64,000 bases of DNA from Deinococcus frigens DSM 12807 (GTDB lineage: Bacteria > Deinococcota > Deinococci > Deinococcales > Deinococcaceae), in the NCBI RefSeq assembly GCF_000701425.1, contig NZ_JNIW01000013.1:25146-89145 (forward strand). The letters are read 5' to 3'. The notes beneath the pieces were generated by a model. The model saw only the letters and a program-made list of their open reading frames with translations, searched no databases and had not been told where the DNA came from. How positions within the stretch are numbered: the stretch's first letter is position 1; each line of letters begins with the position of its first letter. The position numbers and the translations under genes were made by a program. Shown one piece after another: positions 1 through 8,838 of this stretch.

Positions 1-716
1 TCGGCACCAGCCTGACCGACAACAGCAGCGTGGGCCGGTTGATCGCCCAGAAACTGCCGGTCACGCTGGAACTCGCGCTGTTCGCCATGCTCATTTCGCT
101 GCTGATCTCACTGCCTGCTGGGATCATCAGCGCGGTGAAGCGCAACACCTGGGTAGACCGGGCGCTGACGCTGCTGGCGCTGTCGGGCATCAGCCTGCCC
201 AATTTCTTTCTGGGCATTCTGCTGATCTACCTGTTCAGCATCCGGCTGGCCTGGATTCCGGCGAGCGGCTACACCAGCCTGCTGGAGAATCCTGGGCGCA
301 ACCTGCTGCTGCTGCTGCTGCCCGCGATCACCCTGGGCATCGGCTCGGCGGCGGTGCTGACGCGCTACCTGCGCTCCAGCCTGAGTGAAACACTCACGCA
401 GGACTACGTGCGGACGGCCCACGCCAAGGGCCTTTCGGTGGGCCAGGTCACCGCCAAACACGCCCTCAAGAACGCGCTGATCCCCTTCCTGACCGCCTTT
501 GGCCTGCAACTGGGCGGGCTGCTGGGCGGGGCGGTGATCACCGAGCAGATTTTCAGCATTCCCGGCTTCGGGCGGCTGCTGGTGGACGCCGTGTTTACCC
601 GCGACCTGCCCGTGATTCAGGGCGTGGTGCTGGTCTCGGCGGTGGCGGTCTTTCTGGTCAGTTTTTTGGTGGATCTGGGCTACGCGGCAGTAGATCCGCG
701 CATCCGGTATCACTGA
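1..716 (+). CDS. Peptide-type ABC transporter permease, DppB/OppB family (5' end outside window)
   Basis: This is the C-terminal part of an inner-membrane permease of the dipeptide/oligopeptide/nickel ABC family. The frame is open to the left edge, so the start lies upstream. The visible part has about five membrane segments and the typical cytoplasmic EAA loop (YVRTAHAKGLSVGQV near codons 125-140), which docks on the ATPase. It ends in the family-typical VDPRIRYH. The next gene, a DppC-type permease, starts 27 bases later with a good ribosome site, so the two form the membrane pore of one importer. The binding protein and ATPases are not visible. Substrate cannot be told from permeases alone; the family assignment is secure. 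Confidence 0.9.
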   Translation, partial: GTSLTDNSSVGRLIAQKLPVTLELALFAMLISLLISLPAGIISAVKRNTWVDRALTLLALSGISLPNFFLGILLIYLFSIRLAWIPASGYTSLLENPGRNLLLLLLPAITLGIGSAAVLTRYLRSSLSETLTQDYVRTAHAKGLSVGQVTAKHALKNALIPFLTAFGLQLGGLLGGAVITEQIFSIPGFGRLLVDAVFTRDLPVIQGVVLVSAVAVFLVSFLVDLGYAAVDPRIRYH

Positions 717-743
717 TGAGATGCTCCTGATGAGGGGGAGACC

Positions 744-1622
744 ATGACCACAACGCTTTCCAAGACCCCACCTCCGGCCAAGCGCCGCCTGCCCGCCCCG
801 GTTCGGCGTTTTCTGGGCAACAAACTGGCCGTGATCGGCATCGTCGTCCTGGCGATTTTTGCGGGCGCGGCGCTGCTGGCTCCGCAGGTGGCTCCCTTTG
901 ACCCGGCGCAGATCTTTTTCTCCGACTTGCGGGCCGTGCCCAGCGCCGCGCATCCCTTCGGGGCCGACGAACTGGGGCGCGACATCTTCTCACGGGTGGT
1001 CTACGGGGCGCGGGTGTCGCTGAGCGCTGGCCTGATCTCGGTGTCGCTGGCACTGGTCTTTGGCGGCGGCATCGGCCTTGTGGCTGGCTACGTCGGCGGC
1101 TGGCTGGACGACCTGCTGATGCGGGTGGTGGACGCCCTGCTGGCCTTGCCCTTTCTGGTGCTGGCGATTGCGCTGGCAGCCATCCTCGGCCCCAGTTTGC
1201 AGAACACCATGATCGCCATCGCCATCGTGACTGCGCCCGCCTTTGCCCGCATCACGCGCGGCGAGGTACTGTCGCAACGCGAGCGCGATTACGTGCAGGC
1301 CGCGCAGGCGCTGGGAGCCGGGGACGGACGCCTGATTGTCCGCCACCTGCTGCCCAACATCAGCGGGGCGTTGATCGTGCAGACCTCGCTGGCCATTGCC
1401 AACGCGATCCTGGCCGAGGCCAGCCTGTCCTTTCTGGGGCTGGGCATCCAACCGCCCGCGCCGAGCTGGGGGTCCATGCTCAACGCCGCGCGCGGCTACC
1501 TGACCGACGCGCCCTGGATGGCCCTGTTTCCCGGCCTCGCCATCTTTCTGGCGGTCCTGGCCTTTAACCTGATCGGCGACGGGCTGCGTGAGGCGCTCGA
1601 TCCGCGCGGACGGGTGGGCTAG
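744..1622 (+). CDS. Peptide-type ABC transporter permease, DppC/OppC family
   Basis: A 292-residue inner-membrane permease, normal for the DppC family. It has a cytoplasmic N-terminus with the OppC_N pattern (RRFLGNKLAVIGIVVLAI), then five to six membrane segments. The EAA loop ERDYVQAAQALGAGDGRLI is followed by the conserved AEASLSFLGLGIQPP stretch. The ATG is preceded by GAGGGGGAGA. It pairs with the DppB-type permease just upstream. No ATPase follows: the next gene is convergent and belongs to a polysaccharide locus, so this is the 3' end of the operon. Confidence 0.9.
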   Translation: MTTTLSKTPPPAKRRLPAPVRRFLGNKLAVIGIVVLAIFAGAALLAPQVAPFDPAQIFFSDLRAVPSAAHPFGADELGRDIFSRVVYGARVSLSAGLISVSLALVFGGGIGLVAGYVGGWLDDLLMRVVDALLALPFLVLAIALAAILGPSLQNTMIAIAIVTAPAFARITRGEVLSQRERDYVQAAQALGAGDGRLIVRHLLPNISGALIVQTSLAIANAILAEASLSFLGLGIQPPAPSWGSMLNAARGYLTDAPWMALFPGLAIFLAVLAFNLIGDGLREALDPRGRVG

Positions 1623-1640
1623 CGGCGGCGCTCGTCCGTC

Positions 1641-1664
1641 CCCGGCCCTGACGATGAGGGCTGG
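1641..1664 (+). terminator. Possible terminator hairpin after the permease operon
   Basis: CCGGCCCT pairs with AGGGCTGG across a 7-base loop about 20 bases after the permease stop codon. No clean T-run follows, only GGGCTTTCTC, so termination activity is uncertain. Confidence 0.4.
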
Positions 1665-1956
1665 GCGGGCTTTCTCGTCCGGCAGACTGACGGCAACGTT
1701 GCTTGAAATTGCTGTGCCGGGGGTCCTGGTCCGGTAATCTGAATGATCTGGTAAAGACCTGAGAGCCGGTGGGCTGGCACGCTGCGCCAGGAGAGTAGGA
1801 GTCCACCAGTTAGTTCTGCCTTCAGCAGACCTGCACCACCCGCACCCCCTTCAGCGCAAGACCTCCGCACCCTCTTACGCCCAGGAAAGATCGAGACCTT
1901 CAGGCTCAGCCACCCTGTCAACTCAACAGTTTCTAAAAACAATCGATATCTCAGGA

Positions 1957-1984
1957 GCGGAGAGGAACTATGTCACCTCTCCGC
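1957..1984 (-). terminator. Hairpin downstream of the sugar transferase gene
   Basis: A perfect 9-bp stem, GCGGAGAGG/CCTCTCCGC, with a 10-base loop lies 36 bases past the stop of the minus-strand sugar transferase. On the minus strand a T-rich stretch follows only about 20 bases later, so this may be a weak or factor-assisted terminator. Confidence 0.45.
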
Positions 1985-2020
1985 CGTACTCCAGGGGCGT
2001 CGTCACAGCAGGGGTTTTAT

Positions 2021-3325
2021 TTAGCGTGCCCCGAAACCAGTCAAAATCGTCCACAACGTCTTGACCACGATGAGGAGATCGAGTGGTGTGGAGAAGTGTT
2101 TGACATAATAAAAATCATACCGGAGCTTTTCCATGGTCTGTCCCACATCCGCAGCGTAGCCCTGATTCACCTGTGCCCACCCGGTGATGCCAGGCCGAAC
2201 CCAGTGGCGTGTGGCGTACAGTGGAATGCTTTCCTCAAAATCTGCGGCAAAGGCCTGCTGTTCCGGGCGGGGACCGATGATGCTCATCTGACCGATCATG
2301 ACATTCCAGAATTGCGGTAACTCATCGAGGCGGAACTTGCGAAGAAGCGCGCCGACAGGCGTGACTCTCAAGTCACCATGCTGGGCAAATGCAGGACCCG
2401 AGCGCTCGGAATCACGGGTCATCGTGCGGAATTTGACGATTTTAAAGGTCTCGTTGTTCCTGCCCACCCTCTCCTGCCAGAAAAGAATGGGCGCGCCACT
2501 ATTGAAAAAGACGATGAGTGCCACAACGGCCATGAGCGGCAGGAGCAGCGGAAGAGCCAGCACGGTAAAAACAACATCAAAGATCCGCTTGGCTACGGAG
2601 TAGCGCGAGTCAAAGCTGGCCTGATTCAACCAGTCCGGCTGCACCAGATTAAGAGGAACCTGACCAGACACCTCCTCCTCGAATTGTGCCCATGACCAGA
2701 GGGGCACTTTTGTCACCTGGGCGTGCTCGACAAACCGCTGCTGTTCGCTGTGCAATGTCCCGGCGGAATCGACCAGCAGTCCGTCGATCTCTGTAAAGGC
2801 CTCGCTGTACGGGAAGCCAATCGAGACGAACTCAACGGACGTCTGCAAATTGAAGCGCCGGGTCAGTTCATCTGAAGTGCCAGCAGAAGCTGCAAAAGTG
2901 CCCAGGCGAAGGGGCGGCAACAGGCGGTGGACCATCCAGGTCAACCCGATGATGCACAGCAGCCAGATAGCATGAACCACCAGCAGGACCGGCAGCCAGG
3001 TGTACAGCCCCAGGATGCCACTGACCGCAAGTGAAATCAGAAAAGCCCAGCCGGGCGTATACAGAGCAAGATTAGGACGCTGGACGATGGTGTGCCGGGC
3101 ACCCAGCCGGCTCAGGAGGCTGCTCAGCACGCCGATCAGGAGCCAGACCTTGAGCACGACGGAACGCTCGTCGGCAGGCAGGGCCATCGCCAGGGTCCAC
3201 CACCAGAAGCACAGCGCCACAACGATGAGGCCGCAGAGGTCCAGCAGAGCGGCCAGTGTTTTGACCTGTTCTCTGGACCAGATCGGTGGCGTGTCTCTGG
3301 TCAGGATTCTGCTGCTCACGGCCAC
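2021..3325 (-). CDS. Exopolysaccharide initiating sugar transferase (polyprenyl glycosylphosphotransferase)
   Basis: A membrane enzyme that moves a sugar-1-phosphate from a nucleotide sugar onto undecaprenyl phosphate, the first step of repeat-unit synthesis. The N-terminal half has four membrane segments and a CoA-binding-like region, as in WcaJ/WbaP relatives. The C-terminal ~200 residues are a bacterial sugar transferase domain starting at KRIFDVVFTVLALP, with ERVGRNNETFKIVKFRTM, RKFRLDELPQFWNV and MSIIGPRP. The start is uncertain: the frame is open to a TTG at 3403, but the extra 26 residues look like non-coding translation and no ribosome site is visible. I chose the GTG at 3325. galE lies upstream on the same strand. 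Confidence 0.88.
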   Translation of the reverse strand: MAVSSRILTRDTPPIWSREQVKTLAALLDLCGLIVVALCFWWWTLAMALPADERSVVLKVWLLIGVLSSLLSRLGARHTIVQRPNLALYTPGWAFLISLAVSGILGLYTWLPVLLVVHAIWLLCIIGLTWMVHRLLPPLRLGTFAASAGTSDELTRRFNLQTSVEFVSIGFPYSEAFTEIDGLLVDSAGTLHSEQQRFVEHAQVTKVPLWSWAQFEEEVSGQVPLNLVQPDWLNQASFDSRYSVAKRIFDVVFTVLALPLLLPLMAVVALIVFFNSGAPILFWQERVGRNNETFKIVKFRTMTRDSERSGPAFAQHGDLRVTPVGALLRKFRLDELPQFWNVMIGQMSIIGPRPEQQAFAADFEESIPLYATRHWVRPGITGWAQVNQGYAADVGQTMEKLRYDFYYVKHFSTPLDLLIVVKTLWTILTGFGAR

Positions 3326-3533
3326 ATCGAGGGTGGCCGGCACCCCATGCAGAGATTGCGGGGGCGCGGAGCAGCCGGACCGGACGCCTGAACCGCACGC
3401 CAACCGGCAGGCCGCTCGAAGGGAGCAGACGGGAAGAGCAGTCGACCTCTTATTCGATCTCTCTGGCCAGGCACCAGTGCGGGCACTGCCGTCACGCCGC
3501 TGCCCTGCACTCTGTTATCAAACGGACCGAGGC

Positions 3534-4592
3534 TCACCGGGTGCGCCCGGAAGAATCGGCGTCAGACAGTTTCTGGTCCCGTACCGCTTCCCAGGCGAAG
3601 GCGGCCTCCATGGCCTGGGCCGCGCTGAGCTGGGCCGCCCACCCCAGGTAACTCTGCGCCCGCCCGGTATCAGCACAGGCCCCCGCGCTGTCGCCGGCCC
3701 GGCGTGCCCCGTCTCTGACGGTGATCGGCGTGGGTGAAACCTGCTGAAACGCAGTGACCAGTTCACGCACCGTGACGCCATTTCCGGTCCCCACGTTGAT
3801 CGGCAGGAAAGAGACCTCCGGGTTCCCGTCGCTGGCTGACCGCGCAAACGCGCTGTCGAAACCTTCCAGGGCCGCGACATGGGCCAGCGCCAGGTCCCAG
3901 ACATGAATGTAGTCGCGCAGACCTGTGCCGTCCCGCGTCGCGTAATCGGTGCCCGTGATCTCGAAGTGCTCTGCCCGGCCCTGGGCCACCGCCATCAGTC
4001 GGCCCAGGATGTGGGTGGGATCCGGGACATACGGGCCGCTGCGCAGGGCAGGATCGGCCCCGACCGGGTTGAAGTAACGCAGGGCAATCGCGCGCATCGG
4101 CGTCTGGGTGGCCTGTGACGCGGTGCAGAGGTCTTCGAGCATTTCCTCGGTCATGCGTTTGCTGCGGGCGTAGGGGCTGAGCGGCCTGAGCGGGCTGCGC
4201 TCGTTGACCCGGAGATCGGCGGGACTTTCATAGATGCTGGCACTGGAACTGAAAATCACCCGTCGCTGTCCCAGGGCAAGCAGGGTCTCGAACAGCGCCA
4301 GACTGCCCACCACATTCTCGCGGTAATACAGGCCAGGCCGGGCCACGGATTCGGATACCACGATCCGCGCGGCAAAATGCAGGGTGGCCTCGATGTCCGG
4401 ATGCTCGTCGAAGATGCGCCGCAGCAGGGCGGCGTCGGCCATATCGCCCTGGTAAAAGATGCGCCCGCTGGTAAATGCTGCTGGACCGCTGACCAGCGAA
4501 TCGAGGATCACGGGAGTGTGGCCCCCGTCTTCCAGGGCTGAGCACGTCGTGCTACCTATAAATCCCGCGCCGCCGGTGACCAGAACTTTCAT
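3534..4592 (-). CDS. galE: UDP-glucose 4-epimerase
   Basis: An extended short-chain dehydrogenase that interconverts UDP-glucose and UDP-galactose (or their N-acetyl forms) in the cytoplasm. The N-terminus MKVLVTGGAGFIGST is the NAD-binding Rossmann motif GxxGxxG. SSSASIYESP and YARSKRMTEE carry the catalytic Ser and YxxxK. RYFNPVGADP and RDYIHVWDLA are GalE hallmarks. The 352-residue length is normal. The frame extends 12 codons further, but the ATG at 4592 begins the conserved fold and lies 8 bases after TATACT, a near-perfect -10 box, which suggests a leaderless or near-leaderless transcript. The gene presumably supplies precursors to the surrounding polysaccharide locus. Confidence 0.93.
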   Translation of the reverse strand: MKVLVTGGAGFIGSTTCSALEDGGHTPVILDSLVSGPAAFTSGRIFYQGDMADAALLRRIFDEHPDIEATLHFAARIVVSESVARPGLYYRENVVGSLALFETLLALGQRRVIFSSSASIYESPADLRVNERSPLRPLSPYARSKRMTEEMLEDLCTASQATQTPMRAIALRYFNPVGADPALRSGPYVPDPTHILGRLMAVAQGRAEHFEITGTDYATRDGTGLRDYIHVWDLALAHVAALEGFDSAFARSASDGNPEVSFLPINVGTGNGVTVRELVTAFQQVSPTPITVRDGARRAGDSAGACADTGRAQSYLGWAAQLSAAQAMEAAFAWEAVRDQKLSDADSSGRTR

Positions 4593-4600
4593 CGGTTGGC

Positions 4601-4606
4601 AGTATA
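4601..4606 (-). promoter_or_regulatory. -10 box for galE (near-leaderless start)
   Basis: TATACT on the minus strand ends 8 bases before the galE ATG. Transcription would begin within a base or two of the start codon. No clear -35 is seen. Confidence 0.5.
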
Positions 4607-4818
4607 TGATGAGCGTCCACCTTAACACTTTGTGGGGGGACGGGTGGGATTTTGCGCCAGGGGCACACTCCTTTTCGGTGGAATTTCAACGCGTTAGGCT
4701 GTCTTCAGACGCGAGGTTTCTCCTCAAAGTGGGTCTGAAAGCGAGGTAAACACCCTGTACACAGTTCAGCCGAGTACAGGTGGACCGGGCTGGCCCGGCC
4801 AATTGCAGATCGCCTGCA

Positions 4819-6054
4819 TCAACTTTCCCGCTTGCAGCGAGCACCGTCTCCCATCTGACCGTCCCCCATCTGGCTGTCCCCCATCTGATAGACGGCCACT
4901 TCGAGGGGAGCCAGTTTGCCGGTGATGCGCGCGGCACTGGCCTGCAGGGCACCTGGCCGTCCACTGACGCTGTGAAACTTCGTGGGGCGCAGTGTGAGCC
5001 GGAGGTCCATGGACTGCCAGGCTGTGCGGCTGTTGTTCGCGGCCAGCAGATACCGGCCACCGCAGCCCTGGAGCTGAACCACGATGGGACGGCCAGCGCG
5101 CCCGTCGGACACCTCGCTGCGCTGACTGTTCAGCAGGGCGGGGGAGAGCAGCGCGATCTCATGGGCCAGATCCTGCGCCGCCTGCCACAGCGCCGGTTGA
5201 TGGTTAAGGTCCGCCTCTTTGGAGCGGTAAGCGTAGTACACGATGCCCTTGACCCCCGCCATCAGCGCCTGGTAGGTCATGTTCCGCAGCTCGTCAGGAC
5301 TGGGCGCTGGCTGGCCCTGACCCCACGAAAAAGTCTGGAGGTTGGCCAGCGGCACCGTGTTCCGGGCCAGGGCGCTGTCGACCACCGAGCGCATGACCGG
5401 GTACGTCACATTGATGTCGTCATTGCCGATGGGATAACTCTGGTTGCCAACCATATCCGAAACCCCGAAATAGGAGGTTTCTGGACGGTTGTATCCTACC
5501 GACAGGCTGATATAGGTGAGCTTGTCCGGCGTGACCCGTTTGATGGCCTGGGTCCGCTTGCTGATCTCTGCGGGACTGACACTGACATTGCTGTCATCGG
5601 CGACCTTAAAGCCCAGGACCGCCGGATAGCCTTTTGTGGCCGCCACCATTTTTGGTGAGAGGCCGTAGCTGACCACATACACGCCCTGTTGCTGCGCCTC
5701 CTTGAGAAAACGGGTGTAATTTTTGACGTCGCGGTCGTCGATGGGTTCGGTCGCCATCAGGTTAAAGCCTGCCGCGCTGAATTTTTTCAGGTCACTCAGC
5801 CGCTGGGCCGGCGTTCCACCATCGGCCCAGGACACGTGGTAAAAGCCCAGCGGGAAGAACGGCTGGCCATTGACGGTCACGGTGCCGTCCTGGCGGTGGG
5901 CGATCTGGGTGGCCTTGCTGGAGATGAGGGTCCGGTCCGGGGCGAGCGTCGCCGCTGGCACACCGCCGAAACCGCAACTGAACAGCAGGCTGGTGCAGAG
6001 CAGCGCGGAGCCGGTCAGCAGGAGTGAAAACGGGCGGCGACGGGGTGAACGCAT
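4819..6054 (-). CDS. Lipoprotein with glycoside-hydrolase-like barrel (paralogue of 14259-15521)
   Basis: A 411-residue secreted lipoprotein. The signal peptide ends in a lipobox-like LLFSCGFGG (Cys near residue 27). The body resembles TIM-barrel glycosidases that act on polysaccharides: it opens with VNGQPFFPLGFYHVSW, and has FKVADDSN where many such enzymes carry a catalytic DEP, VGNQSYPIG, and GVKGIVYYAY near the barrel end, then a small beta-rich C-terminal region. It aligns throughout with the lipoprotein at 14259-15521. The C-terminus carries three in-frame 15-bp repeats (QMGD units). It lies between galE and an LCP gene, so trimming or processing of the locus polysaccharide is a plausible role, but catalysis is not established. 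The start is 6 bases after TAGGGT. Confidence 0.75.
   Translation of the reverse strand: MRSPRRRPFSLLLTGSALLCTSLLFSCGFGGVPAATLAPDRTLISSKATQIAHRQDGTVTVNGQPFFPLGFYHVSWADGGTPAQRLSDLKKFSAAGFNLMATEPIDDRDVKNYTRFLKEAQQQGVYVVSYGLSPKMVAATKGYPAVLGFKVADDSNVSVSPAEISKRTQAIKRVTPDKLTYISLSVGYNRPETSYFGVSDMVGNQSYPIGNDDINVTYPVMRSVVDSALARNTVPLANLQTFSWGQGQPAPSPDELRNMTYQALMAGVKGIVYYAYRSKEADLNHQPALWQAAQDLAHEIALLSPALLNSQRSEVSDGRAGRPIVVQLQGCGGRYLLAANNSRTAWQSMDLRLTLRPTKFHSVSGRPGALQASAARITGKLAPLEVAVYQMGDSQMGDGQMGDGARCKRES
4845..4890. repeat. 15-bp tandem repeat inside the lipoprotein C-terminus
   Basis: Three units of about 15 bases (core CCCCATCTG on the plus strand) encode the repeated pentapeptide QMGD(S/G) near the end of the lipoprotein. 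The paralogue at 14259-15521 has no such repeat, so it arose after the duplication. Confidence 0.8.
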
Positions 6055-6060
6055 GGCCGC

Positions 6061-6066
6061 ACCCTA
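6061..6066 (-). promoter_or_regulatory. -10 box for leaderless lipoprotein transcript
   Basis: TAGGGT on the minus strand lies 6 bases before the ATG at 6054, the spacing expected when transcription starts at the A of the start codon. There is no ribosome site. Confidence 0.5.
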
Positions 6067-6102
6067 GTGGGGCGTCATGAGATCAGAGCCAGGACCGCCG
6101 CC

Positions 6103-7311
6103 CTACTGCAAGAGCAGATGCAGTCGCCGCCGTTCCGCGTCGGAGACCAGGTAAAACCAGATGCCATTGATCTTGCGATTGACGCCCTGGACATGTGCTG
6201 TCCGCTGCCTCTCCAGCAGGTACGCATGGACGGCGCGCAGCCGGACCACCTCGGAAGGTGAGAAATTGGTTCTCAGGTGGGCGGCGAGCTGGCTCAGGAG
6301 GGACTGGAGGTCTGCGGTGCTGCGCTGGCCCAGCGCAGCCATCAACTGCCGCACGACCTCCTGCTGGCGCGTGTTGCGGCCCAGGTCTCCCAGCGGATCG
6401 CTCTTGCGCATGCGGGCGTAGGCCAGGGCCTGCTCGCCGCCGATGTGGACTTTGCCCGGCCTGAACACCGAGCCGTCGAGTTGAAAACCGAATTTTGGAT
6501 TCACGTCGACGCCGCCCACCAGGTCGATGGCCTCCCGGAAACCGCCCAGGCTGATCTCGACGTATTTGTCCATCGGAATACCCAGAAAACGTTCGACGGC
6601 CTGGGTCTGCGCTGTGGCTCCGCCCACCGCGTAGGCGGCGTTGATCTTTACCTGGCCCCTGCCCGGAAGCGTGATCCGGGTGTCGCGCGGAATGCTCAGC
6701 AGGGTCAGCAGGCGCGCCCGAGGATCGAGCGTCAGCACCAGCAGCACGTCCGCGCGCCCGCTGCCGAGGGTTTCTTGATCATTGGCGATCAGCAGCAGGT
6801 GGATCCGGGCGCTGGTCCTCAGTCGACTGGTGAAATCGGTGGGGGCCAGGGCAGGCGCAGCGGTGGGGACCGGCGCGCTTGCCGCAGGCTGTTGCGGCAG
6901 CGCGCGCGGCGACAGGCCGGGTACGGGCGGGGGAGCGGCGACGGGAGGCTGCACAGCGGCAGGGCTGAGCGCCTCCTGACTCTCCGCGCCGGAACCCTGG
7001 GACCGGGGGGCCGGGGGCGTCGGGGCAACGGGTGGCTGGGCGGTGGAGGGCGGGGCAACGGCGGGGGGGCGGTAACGGCCCAGCGAGCGCGGTCGGTCGG
7101 TTGGTACGGGCAGGTCGCTGAACACCGGATCGTCCAGGACGCCCTGCGGTACGGGCAGGCCGTCGCCTTCCAGTTCGTAATAGACCTCGACACCCAGCGC
7201 CTGGGTACTGCGGTGAACGGTATAGGCCCACAGCCCCAGACCGGCGCAGGTCACCAGGGCGGCGGCGGCCATCAGCCTGACCATTCCCGTCCACCGGCGC
7301 GCTTTCTTCAT
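6103..7311 (-). CDS. LCP-family (LytR-CpsA-Psr) cell-wall polymer ligase
   Basis: LCP enzymes transfer lipid-linked polymers onto peptidoglycan outside the membrane. The 402-residue protein has a cytoplasmic KKARR start, one membrane segment (MVRLMAAAALVTCAGLGLWA), then a Pro/Ala-rich linker of about 100 residues. The LCP domain follows, with the LLSIPRDTRITLPG motif, KINAAYAVGG, DKYVEISLGGFREAIDLVGG and LAYARMRKSD. These carry the Arg and Asp residues that bind the polyprenyl pyrophosphate head. It sits in the polysaccharide locus and would fix the product to the wall. The ATG lies 6 bases after TAATAC, a probable leaderless start. Confidence 0.9.
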   Translation of the reverse strand: MKKARRWTGMVRLMAAAALVTCAGLGLWAYTVHRSTQALGVEVYYELEGDGLPVPQGVLDDPVFSDLPVPTDRPRSLGRYRPPAVAPPSTAQPPVAPTPPAPRSQGSGAESQEALSPAAVQPPVAAPPPVPGLSPRALPQQPAASAPVPTAAPALAPTDFTSRLRTSARIHLLLIANDQETLGSGRADVLLVLTLDPRARLLTLLSIPRDTRITLPGRGQVKINAAYAVGGATAQTQAVERFLGIPMDKYVEISLGGFREAIDLVGGVDVNPKFGFQLDGSVFRPGKVHIGGEQALAYARMRKSDPLGDLGRNTRQQEVVRQLMAALGQRSTADLQSLLSQLAAHLRTNFSPSEVVRLRAVHAYLLERQRTAHVQGVNRKINGIWFYLVSDAERRRLHLLLQ

Positions 7312-7548
7312 CTGCCAGTATTATTTCACCCGAATTCACCAGGGTCCACCGGGGCCACCTGATGGGGGGAGAGACCACCCCGGAGCATCAAGGAACGGCA
7401 CTCTGGCTCCGCTGTATTCTGCCTTTCGGCCTGAAGGTTTGATGACTTCCTTCCCTCCCCCGCTTCCACTTCTCATCGCCCACTTCTCATCGCCTGGTCA
7501 ACGCTCCTCTGGAGCGCGGCCTGCCGCATCCCGCTCTCGGAGACCTGT
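7312..7548. other. Divergent promoter region between LCP gene and flippase operon
   Basis: A 237-base region with no gene. TAATAC (7318-7323, minus strand) is the likely -10 of the LCP gene. A perfect 14-bp tandem duplication (CACTTCTCATCGCC) lies at 7467-7494. No clear promoter for the plus-strand operon was recognised. Confidence 0.5.
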
Positions 7549-8838
7549 TTGCCTGTTCCCTCTACCCCATCTGCCGGTCCTCCGGCCTCTCCCCGCCTGG
7601 GCCTGCGCGCGGGCGTCTTGTGGACCTTTGGGGGGCAGGTGGTCTTCTCGGCGGCGCAGTTTGTCATGGTGGCCGTGCTGGCCCGTCTGGGGACCAAGGT
7701 GGACGTGGGGACCTACGGACTGGGGCTGGCGCTCACGGCCCCGGTCTTCTTGCTGCTGGGCCTGCAATTGCGGAGCGTGCAGGCCACTGACGCCCAGAAT
7801 CAGACTCCATTCGGCCAGTATTTCTCGCTGCGGGTTCTCAGTATGCTTTTGGCACTGCTGGCGACCGTCCTGCTCGTCGCCCTGTATCCCCAGGCGGGCT
7901 GGGCGATCTGGTGGCTGGGGCTGGCCAAGGCTTTCGAGGGCGTCAGTGACGTGACATACGGCCTGATGCAGCGCAATGAACGGCTGGACCTGGTGTCGCG
8001 CTCGGTGCTGTGGCGCGGGTTGCTGGGGCTGGGGCTGATGGCCGGGCTGTTTGTGCTGAACCGCAGCTTGGCGTGGGCGACCTTCGGCGTGGCGCTGGCG
8101 GGTCTGTTGACCCTGCTGGCCTATGACCTGCCGCGCGCCCGGCGGCTGGCTCCCCCAGAACCCGGGGGAAACTGGTGGACACGCTTTCCTGCCGCCCTGC
8201 CCCGGTTGGCCCTGCCGCTGGGTGTGGTGGCGGGACTGGTTTCGCTGGGCAGCGCCCTGCCCCGGCTGTTTGTCGAAAAGGCGCTTGGCGCGGCCCCGCT
8301 GGGCGTGTACCTGGCACTGGCCTACGTGACGGTGGCGGGCAGCGTGCTGATCGTGGCGCTGGGAACGGCCCTGACCACCCGACTCTCGCAGGCGTTTGCC
8401 GCTGGAGACCGGGCGACGTTCCTGCGGCTGACTGGGCGGCTGACTGCCGCCGCCGCCGCCGTGGGTCTGGGACTGGTTTTGCTGGCCCTGCTGGCCGGGG
8501 AGCCGCTGCTGCGGTTGCTGTACGGCGAGGCCTACGCCGGACAGAACGCGGTATTCGTCTGGCTGAACCTGAGCGGCGCGCTGGGCTACGTGGCCTCCTG
8601 CGCCGGATTTGCCGTGACGGCGGCGCGGCGCTTCGGGCAGCAGTTGCCGCTGTTCGCCGCCGTCACGCTGGTGCTGGCGCTGGCGTGCTGGCAACTGATT
8701 CCGGCCCACGGCCTGATTGGCGCGGCGTGGGCCGCATTGATCGCCGCTGGCGTGCAACTCGCGGGAAGCTGGGGCATCGTGATTCAGGCCCTGCGTGACC
8801 TGCCCCCCGCATCCCCGTCCCTTTCAGGAGATTCATGA
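7549..8838 (+). CDS. Polysaccharide flippase, Wzx/MOP family
   Basis: A 429-residue membrane protein with about twelve hydrophobic segments and the polysaccharide-synthesis flippase pattern at its start (GVLWTFGGQVVFSAAQFVMVAVLARLG). It would flip undecaprenyl-linked repeat units to the outer leaflet. The late segment LAGEPLLRLLYGEAYAGQ is typical of the family. The TTG at 7549 was chosen because GGAGA lies 6-7 bases upstream and the conserved region begins about 20 residues in. The stop overlaps the next ATG by 4 bases, starting a run of five tightly coupled genes. Confidence 0.85.
   Translation: MPVPSTPSAGPPASPRLGLRAGVLWTFGGQVVFSAAQFVMVAVLARLGTKVDVGTYGLGLALTAPVFLLLGLQLRSVQATDAQNQTPFGQYFSLRVLSMLLALLATVLLVALYPQAGWAIWWLGLAKAFEGVSDVTYGLMQRNERLDLVSRSVLWRGLLGLGLMAGLFVLNRSLAWATFGVALAGLLTLLAYDLPRARRLAPPEPGGNWWTRFPAALPRLALPLGVVAGLVSLGSALPRLFVEKALGAAPLGVYLALAYVTVAGSVLIVALGTALTTRLSQAFAAGDRATFLRLTGRLTAAAAAVGLGLVLLALLAGEPLLRLLYGEAYAGQNAVFVWLNLSGALGYVASCAGFAVTAARRFGQQLPLFAAVTLVLALACWQLIPAHGLIGAAWAALIAAGVQLAGSWGIVIQALRDLPPASPSLSGDS

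Larger units (their letters stand above)
1623..2020. other. Convergent intergenic region between transporter operon and polysaccharide locus
   Basis: About 400 bases between two converging genes, with no supportable gene. It holds two hairpins (1641-1664 and 1957-1984), listed separately. Small open frames here lack ribosome sites and recognisable protein character. Confidence 0.6.
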